Assembly: GCF_029227915.1 (NCBI RefSeq)
Contig: NC_079879.1
Location: 15,068,001 to 15,132,000 of the forward strand
Direction: 5' to 3'
DNA length: 64,000 bases
From: Hydractinia symbiolongicarpus
Lineage: Eukaryota > Cnidaria > Hydrozoa > Anthoathecata > Hydractiniidae
The notes under the pieces: generated by a model
Databases searched by the model: none
Seen by the model: only the letters and a program-made list of their open reading frames with translations
Told to the model about the DNA's origin: nothing
Part shown: piece after piece, positions 28,486-40,685 of the stretch
Layout of the letters: the number at the start of each line of letters is the position of its first letter
How positions within the stretch are numbered: the stretch's first letter is position 1
Program-made: the position numbers and the translations under genes

Positions 28486-29130
28486 GGTGACGGTACACAG
28501 AAACGACGATCTTTCCAATGGTGAAACTATTTATTTATTTTTCGAAAGGGAATATTGTTTTTATCCAAATAACTAACTTTTTTTTCTGATCGGTCTTTCA
28601 CACCTCAAATTGAATAAGAGTTAAGGGTGAATGTTTTTAACACTTATCATCCTCTTGAGTATAACTTTTAAAAATAAATTATATTTCCTTACCGAAAAGA
28701 AATAACCATCTGAAAAAAAAAACACTTTCAGTTCTAAAAATGTATGCCATCCTGTTCTGTTTCTGGAATGTTAAACGAAATGTTAAACGACTTAGAAAGT
28801 TCTATTTCTATGGTATTCTCAGTCACGTCTTTGCGAATAATAAAATTTCAAAGGACAACCTTCTGAATATTCGTCGCCTCAGAAGTGTGAAAGTATCACC
28901 ATCATTATGAGTATGTTTGAAAGGTGTGATATATAAAAAAATCTTTAAAACACTTTTTCGTAGTGTTTTTTTTTCGTTTTTCACGAGTTAAAAAGTTTCA
29001 AATTATTTTTACACCATTTAATAGGTGTTTAAAAATGCCTTTTGGTGATGTATGAATGAATAAACTTTAATTAACTATCGCTGAGAAAATCACAATTTAA
29101 AAAAACATGCTCAAAAGGTATACCGTCACC
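28486..29130. mobile_element. MITE with TTAA target site
   Basis: The ends GGTGACGGTACAC and its inverted partner GGTATACCGTCACC lie directly inside TTAA at both sides (28482-28485 and 29131-29134). TTAA duplication is typical of piggyBac and Kolobok superfamilies. The 645-bp interior has no coding frame. Confidence 0.8.
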
Positions 29131-29143
29131 TTAAAAAACATTT

Positions 29144-29193
29144 TCAAAAGTGCTTCATCTGATACTGCTTAGTATCAGATGAAGCACTTTTGA
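29144..29193. repeat. Perfect 23-bp hairpin with 4-nt loop
   Basis: The left arm starts TCAAAAGTGCTTCATCTGAT and ends ACT, the loop is GCTT, and the right arm is the exact reverse complement. It begins 9 bp after the TTAA that closes the MITE to its left. The size is compatible with a very short pre-miRNA-like fold or a recent fold-back insertion; nothing in the sequence shows transcription. Confidence 0.85.
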
Positions 29194-29760
29194 GTATACT
29201 TTCTTCCACCACTTTATGGCTCTCCTAAAAAAAAAGAGAGTATTTGAGCAGTTGATTGTTTGCAACAACACCGCCCATGTTTACTTTGCCATGAAAAAGG
29301 GCTTTTTAATTGGCTCTTTTGTTTTTCGATCAATCTTTCCTGTAGAAATTGTCATATACAATAGACATCAATGTTACCACTTTCCTGCCATACACCTTCA
29401 ACATACACATTCCATCTTTGTACGACATCACCAATTCATCACTTTTTTGTTTTAAATTTTTATTTTTAGAGCATTGTGAGTTCCTTTACGATCAAGCCTC
29501 AATATACCAACTGCCCTTGTTTATTTTTTCTTAAGATCATATAATATGGTGAAGTGTAAAAGTTAACTATAAAATATAGCTTTTGCTGAGGTAAGGGTTA
29601 CTCAATCTTGTAACCAAATCATAAGTCTTACCAAACTTAGTTATTGTTAATCTTCTATTAGAAGAAGCTATTACTGACAGATTGGACAAAATTTACTTAA
29701 AGGATGAAAATCGAACTGCGTACCTGGCTTAGGAAACCTTTGAAAAATTCAAACGGCCCT
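29194..29760. other. Non-coding spacer
   Basis: No supported feature between the hairpin and the start of the copia-like remnant. Confidence 0.5.
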
Positions 29761-32700
29761 CTTAAATGAGCATGAATGACCTTATAGTTTGAATTATATC
29801 ACAAAATCCAAGTTCACCATATGGAACTTCCTGATAGAGTTTTGGCATACCGAATTTTACAAAGCGCTAATCTTACACCAGAGCAGCAACAGTTGGCTAG
29901 AGCAACTATAAATGAATTACGATATGATTCAATGGTATTACAGTTAAGGAAAATATTTGGTGATACTGTGGCCATCTGTGTCAAATGATGCTGTAAATAT
30001 AGAGCCTGTTTTACAGGACAGAATTACTTCACTAAAAGAGGTGGATATCAGCGTTCAAGGTTTAAAAGAGGAAGGGCTGCAGCACCAAATCAAAGATATG
30101 GATGGAGGAAAACCAGATCAAGTAACAGAGTAATGAATCCGGCTGATGAATTTGGAAATCCTTCAAAGTGCAATATTTGTAAACCATTTATCACTGAGCT
30201 GTGAATTGTCCCCATTCTTATGAGAATCAGGAGTCTGAAGATGTAAAAAAGGAGTCTGCTAGTCAACAAAGGAAGTAACTCTCTGAACTTTTTCCAAGCA
30301 GAACCTATCCTGCAAGTCACACTTCTTCCAACACCCCCTTCACTGCCCAACATATCACCTAAGTAACAGAAGTTCTCAACTATCTCACACTCTTGTGAAG
30401 TATGCCTGAAGTATAGAAAACCAAAACCACGTCCTATTGTTGACTTACCAATGTCGTCGGGTTTCAATCAGTGTGTGGCTTTAGATTTAGTGCAACCTTC
30501 ACAATCATTGTGGTTTATTCATATCATAATACTTTCACAAGATTTTCATCTTCAAAGTTAACAAACACAAAAGAAAATATGTGATAACAGACATTATCTT
30601 TGAAATTTGGTTAGCAAGATTTGGGCAACCAAGAAAGTTTCTGACTCACAATGGAGGAGAACTTATCAAAAAAGTGTATGAAAAAATGTGTGAGCAATTT
30701 AATATAGAGTTTTCCAGAACAGCCACCGAAAGTCCTTGGTCGAATGGGCTATGTGGGCGGAATAATGGTATCATTAAGGAAATGCTGAGTAAGATTATAG
30801 ATATGAAATGTACACCTAATTAAGCACTTTTATGGGCTATTAGTGCCAAGAATTCTTTATCAAACAACAATGGATTTATACCAAACCAACTTGTTTTTGG
30901 TAAAAAACTATGACTATCCCTGCATCCACACTGATCAGTTACCAGCCATGAATGATACAGTTGCAAGTAAAACTGTGGCCCATAACCTTGCTGTGATGCA
31001 TGCATCACGAAGAGCATTTATAGCAGCAGAATCTTCTGAAAGAATACGTAGAGCATTGCAGCATAATGTCCAGTGTTACAATGATGTGCAGTATGTAACT
31101 GGTGATAAAGTCTTTCATAAAAGAAAAGACAGTGAAAATAGCATGGACCAGGCACTGTAATTTGACAAGAAAATAAACAAGTATTTGTCAAGCATGGTGG
31201 AAGTTATGTGAGAGTCCATATTTGTCGATTGCAAAAGGTAGATAAAGTAGTACTCTCACAGAAACCATCACAAGACTATGAAAAGAGCCCAGAAGTAGCA
31301 ACTATGCAGTTAGACAACTGTGTTTCAGTGCAAGACGAAATTATTGACATAGATGATCTTGAAAGTAATACTACGGAAGAACCAGTAACAGAAGCACCAG
31401 TAACTGAGGATGCGACCATTGATAATTCACAAACAAGTGGGACACCAATAGAGGAAAGATTTAATGAAACATCAAAAAGTAAAACCACAGTCAATGAAAA
31501 AAAGGCAATACCTCTATATTTCAAGGAATACAAAAGTTAAAAACCAGAATCATCTATAAGCTAACTCCAGACAGTGAGTGGATTAAAGGATTAGTTCACA
31601 GCAGAGCAAGTAAAGTGAGTAGAAAAGGAAAAGAAGGCAGGCAATATGGCAGTTGTTTAGATGTGCAAAATGAAGACACAGGTGAAATTAATTGGTTAGA
31701 TTTCAAAAGATGTGTGAGTGAATAGCAACCGGTCGTTGAAGCCAATGACACTAAAGAAGTATTATTAGCGATAAAAGCAACTATTGAAGACGAGGTCTTT
31801 AATGCGAAATTTAAAGAATTAACCAACTGGCAAGACAACAATGTTGAAGACAGAGGTCAATCTACAATATCCACAAGATGGGTAATCACAACTAAAAATA
31901 TTGAGGGCAACAAAATTGTCGTTTGGTCATAAGAGGTTTTGAAGAAGAGGAGGTTCAAAATCTGACCAAAGACTCCCCAACGTTTTCAAAAGAAAGTCTG
32001 CGAATTGTAATCACAATGTTAGCAACAAACGAATGGGAATGCGACACCTTAGATGTCAAAACAGCATTTCTTCAAGGTAACCCGATTGATAGGGAAGTAA
32101 TTATAAAGCCCCCAAGGGAAGCAAAAGCAATAGAGGTTCTTTGGAAATTGAATAAAGTAGTATATGACCTTGCTGATGCTTCAAGAGCTTGGTATTTATG
32201 AGTAAAGGAACAGTTATTTGGTTTGGGAATGAAAATGTCTTTAATTGATGAGGCTTTATTTATTGGGTTCAAGATGACTGTTGTCAAGGATTGATTGTAA
32301 TACATGTTGATGATTTTCTTTGGGGAGGATCAGAAAATTTTCAAGTGAAAGTCATTGCACCTATTAGAAAAATATTTCGGGTTGGGTCAGAGAATTGTAG
32401 TAGTATGTCAGAGTCAACAAACAACACTTCAATAGTTCTATTGAGTATGACCAAAGTAAATATGTGGCAAACATGGAACAGGTTGAGATTCAAAGCACCA
32501 AAGACAGACATAGACAACTCTCACATGAAGCGCAATCTAAGTTACAATATATTTGTGGTCAATTAAATTGGGTATCATCTCAATCAAGGCCAGATATTTC
32601 TTTTGTTTGTCAGTTAAGCACAAAGTTAAACCGCACAAATGTTGGTGATGTTATGAGAGCTAATAAATTAGTAAAGAAGTTGAAATTCGATCCTGATATT

Positions 32701-33130
32701 TGCCAAAAATTTTGGAAGTTGAAGCCTCTGTTACAATTAATCTTGTACGCTGACGCCTCATTTTTATTTTTCTTAAAGGTGTTGAGAACATCATGACACC
32801 TATCACCTGCCAGTCAAAAAAGATTAAGAGAGTTGTGTGCAGCACACTTGCAGCAGAAACATTAGCACTTGTTGATGCATGTATGGGTAAAAAATGTAAT
32901 AATGGAAATTTCGAAGACAAATCTAGAAGGTATCTTGTGCTACACAGATAACAAATCTTTGTATGAAGCTGCACATTCAACAAAAGCTTTAGAAGATAAG
33001 CGATTTTAAGAGTTGACATGGCTTCTCTCAGACAGAGCATCAATCAAAAGGAAGTTATATTGAAGTGGACTCCCACAAAACATCAGTTAACATCAGTCAG
33101 AATTCATTGCTGAAATACCACTTAGCACTT
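29761..33130 (+). pseudogene. Copia-like retrotransposon, heavily decayed
   Basis: Pieces appear in the expected order in three frames, broken by stops and frameshifts: a gag-like part (about 29820-30180) with a damaged zinc knuckle; the integrase core (30420-31160; NGGEL, then TATESPWSNGLCGRNN, then ERIRRALQHNVQ); an integrase C-terminal part (VKHGGSYVRVHICRL); an acidic linker (31208-31540); reverse transcriptase of the RVT_2 type (31860-32560; DVKTAFLQG, catalytic HVDDFLWGG); and an RNase H-side segment (32570-33120; SRPDISFVCQLSTKLN, YADAS). In intact elements integrase lies before RT in Ty1/copia, which matches this order. No LTRs were recognised. The element is inactive. Confidence 0.8.
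30273..30427 (-). mobile_element. LINE ORF2 3'-end fragment inside the copia remnant
   Basis: The minus strand reads VENFCYLGDMLGSEGGVGRS followed by WKKFRELLPLLTSRLL, the pattern found after the RT domain in many invertebrate LINEs. It interrupts the copia frame between the gag zinc knuckle and the integrase, so it most likely inserted later, 5'-truncated. Confidence 0.6.
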
Positions 33131-33193
33131 GACATCACACAACTAAGGACCCAAGAGAGAATAGTCTTCGGTAACTGTTTGATCAAAACTTGC

Positions 33194-33212
33194 GGGGGGG
33201 GGGGGGGGGGGG
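33194..33212 (+). repeat. Poly-G run of 19
   Basis: Nineteen consecutive G in an AT-rich context, just after the copia remnant. The length is likely variable or misread. Confidence 0.95.
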
Positions 33213-34071
33213 TTAATTGTGTTGAACCAATCTTGCTGGCGAAATCGTTGTGTTTGGAATAGTGGTGTTATATTGTGTTGTGCATAAATCAATCGGATTT
33301 ATTTGGTGTTGCAGTATTTAGGAGAACTGTTAAGATAACCTACAGGTTACAGTCATACCTACAGTCATACACATATTGCGAGTTTAACAGCTACTACAGT
33401 ACAGTTCAGATGTAGCTCAACTTGCAAAAATAAATGCTTTCATTAAAAAAAACAAAAGCATAGCAAGAAACATTGTTTAAAAACAATACTCTGCGCGAGA
33501 ATAAATTAAAGGCGAAGGCCATTGAATTTTTATTTTTTTAACGAAACTAATTATAGTAACGCGATTTTCATCTCCATTTATTTAAAAAACACAAGCTCTT
33601 TTAAAAAACAACAAATCCAATGATCTAAATACAGTACTGGAATCAGGACACCTAACATCGTGAGCGCGTATCATGCGCGACACGAACGATCCGCGATCCT
33701 ATCGTGACCATCGCGATAGAAAAAATGTTAACGAAGAGCTTCGCGATAGTCGCGATGTATAAAAAAATAATGATGCTATCGCGATCGTCACTATTAATCG
33801 TGATTGTCGCGATGGATCGTGAATAACATTAAAAATATTAAATAATAGATGTGTATAGCTAATCTTGTGTCTTTGTTTTTGTTACATTTAAAAATTCTTT
33901 TGCATCTTGTATTTTTATTAGAAATTAGATTTTAGAAATAAGGTGACTCCAACTTACTTACTTGTTCTACGCACGAAGTAGATAGTAGTTTACGGTCTGT
34001 CGGTCGGCGAAATAAAAATAATTTTATCGAGAATGTATAAATGGTCGGAACAACAAAAAAAAAAAAATAAC

Positions 34072-35743
34072 AACGGAGGAGGGTGTTACGACAAGCATAT
34101 TTTTCTATCTATGTTTTGCTTATATTAGCGAATGTTAAATTAGCGAATGTCCGATTTAATGAAAGTTCATGGAAAAATAAGAATGTATGGTCGGAACAAC
34201 AACAAATTAATAAAAATAACAACGGAAGAGGGTGTTACGACAACCGTTTTCTATGTATTTTTGCATAACGCACGCAGTTTATATTTTTAAGTTGCGAAGG
34301 AAAAATAATAATACTTTGTCTCACTAAAAAAATGTAACTAGTACTCAAGGTGAAAAGATAAAAATACTTGCATGTTAAAAAAACTTGTTTTCAAAAGTTA
34401 TGCAGCAAGTTTTTTTGTGTTGTTTTGAAAGCTCTACATCAAGAATTATTTTTGTGCTGTTTCGAAAGTTATACAGAATATACCTGCGTTGCTTTAAAAG
34501 ATATAGAGCAGGTTATACTTATGCTGTTTGGAAATTTATACAGCAAGTTATTATTTTCCCATTTAAAATAATAAAATACAAAATTTATTTTAATAAAAAA
34601 GTTAAGTGTGCTTTTAATGTTTTTGCGCAGTCTTATAGGAAAATTAATATTTAAGTGCAAAAAAGTTTCACAGACAATAGTTTACAGTACCGCCTGAATG
34701 TAATGTTACATGTGCACGATAGTTATCACCTTTATACGAGCTTTCGGTAGCGTCAGAACTTTAACGATTTTCGTGTGGCTTATTGTTTTTTATAATTACC
34801 GCATCTGCTAAGGGATTAACACAAAAAATGTTTAAAAAGTTAATTACCCTTCGTGTCTCTATTGTTTTAGCACACGAACATCCTTTATTCACACATGAAT
34901 TTATTTGTTAAAGTATCTTCGATTTTGTAAACGCTTATGCGAATGTTATTGTTCTGCACACGAAAGAAATGCTATATCTTTTGTCTATACATGTAACGAT
35001 TTATATTACGCTAGTTAAAATGTATAATCTTTCGATTAAAATAGTCTACCATATAGGAAATGTGATATAAAAACAGGGCAGAATACGCTTGTCGTAACAC
35101 CCTCCTTCGTCATGATTATTAATTAACTTTAATGCTGCGAAAGACTTGAAATATTGGTAACTAAACTATATTCCGTAAAAAAAACTTACACTTAGATTTA
35201 TTTAGAATTTCTTATAAGACTGTGGAAAAAACATTTAAAGAACGCTTGAAGCTTTTTTTACATTATTAGTGGGAGGAGAATAACTTGCTGTATAGATATA
35301 ACTTTCAAAACAACGCAAGCATATTCTGTATATCTTTTACAACCAGCACGAGAAAACTTTTTGCCGCATAACCCTCTAAAAACAAGTTTTTGAGCATGCA
35401 AGTATTTTTATTTGTTTACCTTGACAGCTACTTAATAATTCAAAACAAGAGCACAATTTATCTGAACATTTTTTTTGGTGAGATAAATTATTAATTTTTT
35501 TCCTTCGGAACAACGAAAAAGTTTAAAGTCTTTCGCGACATTAAAATTATTTATTTTTTTCATAACGGAGAAGGGTGTTACGACGGTATTTTACGTTGTT
35601 TTAATTATTTTTCTTATATCCTTAAAAAAGATTTAATGATATTAATTATTTTTCCTAAATGATATCGACTAAGAAATTTAAGATTTTAGGAAGCAGCGTA
35701 ATTTTAAACATATATTAATCATAATGAAGGAGGGTGTTACGAC
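34072..35743. repeat. Five copies of a GGAGGGTGTTACGACA motif
   Basis: Copies at 34072-34094, 34221-34243, 35563-35584 and 35724-35743 on the plus strand, and 35089-35111 inverted. The first two are part of a longer duplicated block that starts GGTCGGAACAACAA. The motif is far better conserved than the DNA around it, which suggests a binding site or recent copying within the element. Confidence 0.8.
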
Positions 35744-36124
35744 ATTCATAATCTTTTTTCTCACAAGATGGGATAAGAAAATGTTTGTTTGTTGATATTT
35801 TTATTATTTTTTTATCGTGAAAGTTAGGGTCGGGCGGGCCCGTAGAACAACTAAATAAGTTAGAGTCTAAACAAGAAAAAAGCTTACGACAACAAAAATA
35901 TTTGAATTTCCGCGCCCGAAGGCGTAGGAAATTCTTTTAAACCGTCGTTTTTTTCTTTTGGAGCATTTTTTGAGAAAAAATCAACCCTGGGATTTCAAGT
36001 TCCTCTGAGAGGAGGATAGTATTGGTATAACTTACTAACTAACTACCCCTGTCCCAAATGGTCAATTGCAACGTCACAGATTTAAATTTCGTACCCAAGC
36101 TCCCTAAGTACCTGGCAGTCATCT

Positions 36125-37025
36125 AAATGACGTTTCAGGCCAAATTTGGTATTTGTTTTCGACAAAATTTGGCACAGTTAACAAAAGAAGTATGCTGAAC
36201 ATAATGGTGATATCATAATTTTGATTTTTGTTACCTAAATGTCATTTTAGGCCAAAATTGGTCCAAAAATTAAAACTACTTTACTTTCAACAAAATTTGG
36301 CACAGTTAACAAGAAAAATTATGCTGAACATAATGGTGACATCATAATTTTAATTTTTGTTACCTAAATGTTATTTTAGGCCGAAATTGGTCCAAAAATT
36401 AAAACAAAATTTGGCACGGTTAACAAATAAAGTATGCTGAACATGATGGTGACATCAAAATTTTGATTCCTTGTTACCTAAATGTCATTTTAGGCCAAAA
36501 TTGGTCTAAAAATTAAAAATACTTTATTTTTAACAAAATTTGGCACAGTTAACAAAAAAAGTATGCTGAACATAATAGTGGCATCAAAATTTTGGTTTTT
36601 TGCCACCTTAAATGTCATTTTAGGCCAAAATTGGTCCAAAATTAAAACTACTTTATTTTCAACAAAATTTGACACAGTAAACAAATAAAGTATGCTGAAC
36701 ATGATGGTGAGATCAACATTTTGATTTTTTGCCACCTTAAATGTCATTTTAGGCCAAAATTGGTCCAAAAATTAAAACTACTTCATTTTTAACAAAAATT
36801 GACAAAGTTAACAAAAAAATTATGCTGAACATAATGGTGACATCAAAATTTTGATTTTTGTCACCTAAATGCCATTTTAGGCCAAAATTGGTCCAAAAAT
36901 TAAAACCACTTCATTTTCGGCCAAATTTGGCACAGTTAAGAAATAAAGTATGCTGAAAATGATGGTCACATCAAAATTTTGATTTTTTATCAACTAAATG
37001 CCGTTTAAGACCATAAACGTTTCAA
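36125..37025. repeat. Satellite-like array, about 129-bp unit, 7 copies
   Basis: The marker TATGCTGAACAT (or a one-base variant) recurs at about 36191, 36320, 36433, 36562, 36691, 36821 and 36949; spacing is 128-130 bp except one 113-bp unit. Each unit also carries CAAAATTTGGCACAGTTAAC and CATTTTAGGCCAAAATTGG. The open frame on the minus strand (36490-36768) is just this repeat translated. Confidence 0.92.
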
Positions 37026-38040
37026 TCGCAAGACTTTCAACCATGAATGACAGACTGTATTTTTTGTTAGCAATTCCTTTTAAAATGTGAGTTTATTATG
37101 ACACGTTTCGTTTTGTTTGCGTTTGTTGTAAGACATAATGTCACTTGTGTGCTTTATCTTCAGAGCTTCATTCACCAAACCTCTTCGAATGTTTGGCACA
37201 ATAACACAACGAATTAGCAGGTTGTCATCAAATATTTTGGTAGCGAGCGGAAATTCTTAGAGCCCCCAGGGCTTCTTGTTTTGATTTAAAAAAAAAAAAA
37301 AAAAACAATTATTCATATTTAATTGCGCTTCTCTCTCAAGACATTAATTACGTGATTTTTATAATGTTTAAAGATGTATCATGACGGTCGCGATATGGAT
37401 CGCGAAAGTCACGATGCATCGTGAAAGTCGACCCCTCGATGAATCCCGACCTTCACGATGCTAAAAAATTTTACTATCGCGACAGCATCGTGAATCGTGC
37501 GCGATGCGCTAAACTACAAGCTAAAAAACTTTACTATCGCAACAGCATTGTGAATCGTGTGTGACGCGCATGATACGCGATCCACGATGTTAGGTGTCCT
37601 GATTCCAGTACTGTATTTAAAAAAAAACTAATGCTACTTTTAAAACTTTTAGTAATATTTCTTTATTGTCGAAACATATTTTTTAACATGCGAAACTTTT
37701 AAAAGTTATTCTTATAAAAAGCAACGTTTAGCAACGCAAACGGAAAAACCCTACGTTCGGGACTTTTCCCTTCGCGATAACATTTCGAAAACAAATTAAA
37801 TTTTAATACCGAAGAAAGAAAAAATCTAAAAATATAACTTTTGACGTTTTATAGCATCACGCTACATTTTATTGTTAAAAACATTGTCTTTGATTTTTTC
37901 TAGCGCGCAACAGCTCTATCTCTTAAAAGATTTAAAAAATGCATCTCGCTGACTATTTAGTTTTATTTTATTTCATAAAACTATCAAACAATGGCTCGCC
38001 TGGTCACATTGATAGAGTTGATAACATTTTAGATACTTAA

Positions 38041-39327
38041 AGGGGCACTCCGGTGAAAAAAAATATTTGAAAAAAATGTTATTTTAAGAATACATAAATA
38101 TGTCAGAAAAAACCTTTTACATATACCTTAATCGGGTCTGTAAACATCTTCAATTTTAAATAAATTTGCAAGGTCGCGTAAAGTTGAGAGGACTAGGTCT
38201 GAATAAATAAGCATACGTCACATCATGCAGAAAGTCCGTGAGCTCAGCAGCACACCTTCTAAAAGTTTGTTTACTTACTGTTTACATTGTTCGTTGATAA
38301 GACGTCTTGTAGTAATGACGAAGATTTTAACTTAAAACGTAGAATAGGATAATTCTCTTCATGAAAAAGACTTTCCAAAGGCACACGACTTCGAACCTCT
38401 TGTGTCTCACAAGGGAGAAATTAATAATGATGCAAAGTGACGAGGTGTCTTTTACTGACTCAAAGTAACGTTCTTAGCAAAATATTTTTTAAAGAAATAG
38501 AAAATATATTTAATCACTTTTTTTAAACATTCTTTTCGTTAAAAAACTTTATCATTTGCTTCAGTAAAAAAACTTTCCTACTTTACAAGCGAATTTATTT
38601 TTATTTCACAGTTTAGAAATATTTTTCCTCCGCACACGCTTTTTTGCGCACAAATGCAAACAAATTTTATGTAACGTTGGAATTTTCTCAGTGACGTTAT
38701 TTGGTTGTGTTCTGTGGATATAAGTACAAATAATGAGAAGAAATGAGAAACTTTGATCGCGTTCACCAGCTAAAATGGCATTTTTACAAAGTGGCAATAT
38801 TTTAATATGGAAGTTTATTTCTTGGAGAGCTCTTTTAAAAGAACTATCTGTGAAGTGCGCCAACCAAATATAAAAACTTTGATAGCTTGTTAGATCACCT
38901 GCACGACGTATTTTGTTTAGCCATTTTTGTTTGAGTTCTTTCTTTTTCACAGACGGGATTCTGTGAAAACTTACTTCTTTACACTTCTCTGGTCGATTGG
39001 TACATCGAAACGCAAAGCAACTAACCATTTTTTAAAGATTTAAACATAAATTACATGCAAAAAGCGATTTAAATGTAAGCTATAGGTTTTAACATGGACA
39101 TTCTCTGCGCTCGCTTAAACTTTCTGCATGATGTGATGTCATTATTTATAATCGGGTCCAGTCCTAAATGAAATCGCGCCTGTCTGTTTTTTTATGAGAA
39201 AAAAATTGAATATGCGAAGGCACAAGTAACAATTTTAAATAAGAAAAACAAGTAAAGTAAGTTTTTTTTTTATTTCTTATGCTTTTCTGAGTACGTATAT
39301 AACAACTGGAGTTACTGGAGTTCCCCT
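38041..39327. mobile_element. Kolobok-like element (TTAA) with THAP remnant
   Basis: The left end AGGGGCACTCCGGT and the inverted right end (AGGGGAACTCCAGT on the minus strand) sit directly inside TTAA (38037-38040, 39328-39331). The 1287-bp interior carries a broken THAP zinc-finger exon on the minus strand. TTAA target sites together with a THAP finger are known from Kolobok transposons; P elements also have THAP but make 8-bp duplications. It is therefore most likely a deletion derivative of a Kolobok element. Confidence 0.65.
38606..39028 (-). pseudogene. THAP-domain exon, decayed
   Basis: Starts MVSCFAFRCTNRPEKCKEVS with FHRIP next, then WLNKIRRA and AHFTDSSFKRAL. THAP fingers use C-x(2-4)-C then C-x2-H; the first Cys pair and the final His are present, but the Cys two residues before the His position is replaced (IWLAHF), so zinc binding should fail. 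After about residue 75 the frame carries no family features. It lies inside the Kolobok-like element and was probably its transposase N-terminus. Confidence 0.7.
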
Positions 39328-39339
39328 TTAAACACTATC

Positions 39340-39690
39340 TAACGAAGCTTTCCTATCACCGTTCTTCGTTCTTTAACTTTCTAAAAAATCATTTCTATCG
39401 CCGCTCTTCGTTATTAAACTTTTAAAATGTGATATAACGAATTTTTTCTATCGTCGTTTTTCGCTTTTAAACTTTTAAAATGCGATCTAAAAAAAAACAT
39501 TTATATCGCCGTTTTCCGTTTTTAAACTTTAAAATGCGATCTAAAAAAACATTTCTATCGCCGTTTTTCGTTTTTAAACTTTTAAAATGCGATCTAAAAA
39601 AATAATTTCTATCGCCTTTTTCCGTTTTTAAACTTTTAAAATGCGATCTAAAAAACATTTCTATCGCCGTTTTTCGTTTTTAAAGTTTTA
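39340..39690. repeat. Minisatellite, about 57-bp unit, 5-6 copies
   Basis: Tandem copies of a unit containing TTTCTATCGCCGTTTTTCGT and AAACTTTTAAAATGCGATCT. A further similarity: about 50 bp around AATGGCTC..TTGATAGAGTTGATAACATTT occurs both before the Kolobok-like element (37990) and after this array (39831). Confidence 0.9.
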
Positions 39691-40512
39691 AAATTAAAGT
39701 TTCAATCTTTGTTAAAATATAATAATTTCTATCACTTAAAAGCTTTATTTAACCTGCGCAACCAACAATGCCTTCTCGCTAGTTTATTTAGTTTCCACGC
39801 AAAACATTTGTTTAATAAAAATATTAAACAATGGCTCTTCGTGTCATATTGATAGAGTTGATAACATTTGCAATTATGCTATTCGGAATAGTTATGTTAA
39901 CACTATTTAACTCTAGTTAAGCGCAGTTATAATAAGCTATTTTTTCTTCAATAAACTTTTGTTTATTACGCGCAAGTTAATGACTTCCAGACTCGCAAGA
40001 TAATTAATAAGAACAAAAGACAAACAACTACCGCCTCTGAGAAAAAGGTGTGAAACTTGAGCGTAAGCGTACGCTTACATCTGGACTGTACTGTACCTCA
40101 TCAGTCCCTGTGTATAAATTAAAATATTTTTTGTTCCAAATCGAAGGTTCTTTTGAATAGTTTAATTAGTTTTCAAATTTACCAAACTTCATTTTCTAAA
40201 AAATTAGGAAGTTGCCTTTTTTAAAAATGGTGCGTATTTCATTTTTTACGAATACTATCAATGGGACTTTTTCTTCTGGTATAATTTACATATAAAAAGG
40301 AGTAAGTGTGCCAAATTTCAGCTCTATATCATTTTTTTCCGCGTCAATGTGTTTTTTTTACTTTAACGACTGGACTACTTGGGCTGTAACACGGAAAATG
40401 TATGCGATCTTCAAGTGATTGGCAGAAGTTAAGGCTTGTCCTGGTTGGCTTGAACCACCAACAGGCTCGATCCTGCAGTGACAGAAAAGGCAATTGCAAA
40501 CGTCTCACTATC
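39691..40512. other. Non-coding spacer
   Basis: Nothing supported beyond the direct-repeat match to 37990-38030. Confidence 0.5.
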
Positions 40513-40584
40513 GGACCAATAGCTCAGTTGGCAGAGCAGTGGGGTGCTAGCCCAATGGTTGCTGGTTCAAATCCGGCTCGGTCC
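40513..40584 (+). tRNA. tRNA-like sequence (pseudo-tRNA or SINE head)
   Basis: 72 nt fold as a type I cloverleaf: acceptor GGACCAA with TCGGTCC (one A:C mismatch), D arm GCTC/GAGC, T arm GCTGG-TTCAAAT-CCGGC with intact B box, and A-box-like TAGCTCAGTTGGCAGAG. Canonical counting puts GCT in the anticodon, a serine anticodon, yet there is no long variable arm as real tRNA-Ser requires, and the anticodon stem has an end mismatch. It is therefore more likely a tRNA-derived pseudogene or SINE head than a working tRNA. Confidence 0.55.
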
Positions 40585-40685
40585 AAGTTTTCACTTTCGT
40601 TGATAGAGATCACCTCCAGTTATGAATATTATATAATGTATACATGCCCGATGCTGTGTTTTACTACTGTTGTTCTACTACTGTT

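Larger units (their letters stand above)
33632..37612. mobile_element. 3.98-kb non-autonomous TIR element with TA target
   Basis: Both ends share inverted repeats beginning CAGTACTGGAATCAGGACAC followed by CTAACATCGTG, flanked by TA. TA plus a CAGT start point to the Tc1/mariner superfamily, but the size and lack of any transposase frame are unusual. Inside each terminus lie clusters of ATCGCGAT/TCGCGATAG words (33655-33830 and 37375-37580), which look like subterminal transposase-binding arrays. The body contains five copies of a GGAGGGTGTTACGAC motif, diverged tandem and inverted copies of a TGCTGTTTCGAAAGTTATAC sequence (34385-34560; 35275-35410), and the 129-bp satellite. No open frame above about 100 codons is supportable. 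Confidence 0.75.

Noticed and set aside
36490-36768. 92-residue minus frame with an internal repeat
   Set aside because: Translation of two 129-bp satellite units.
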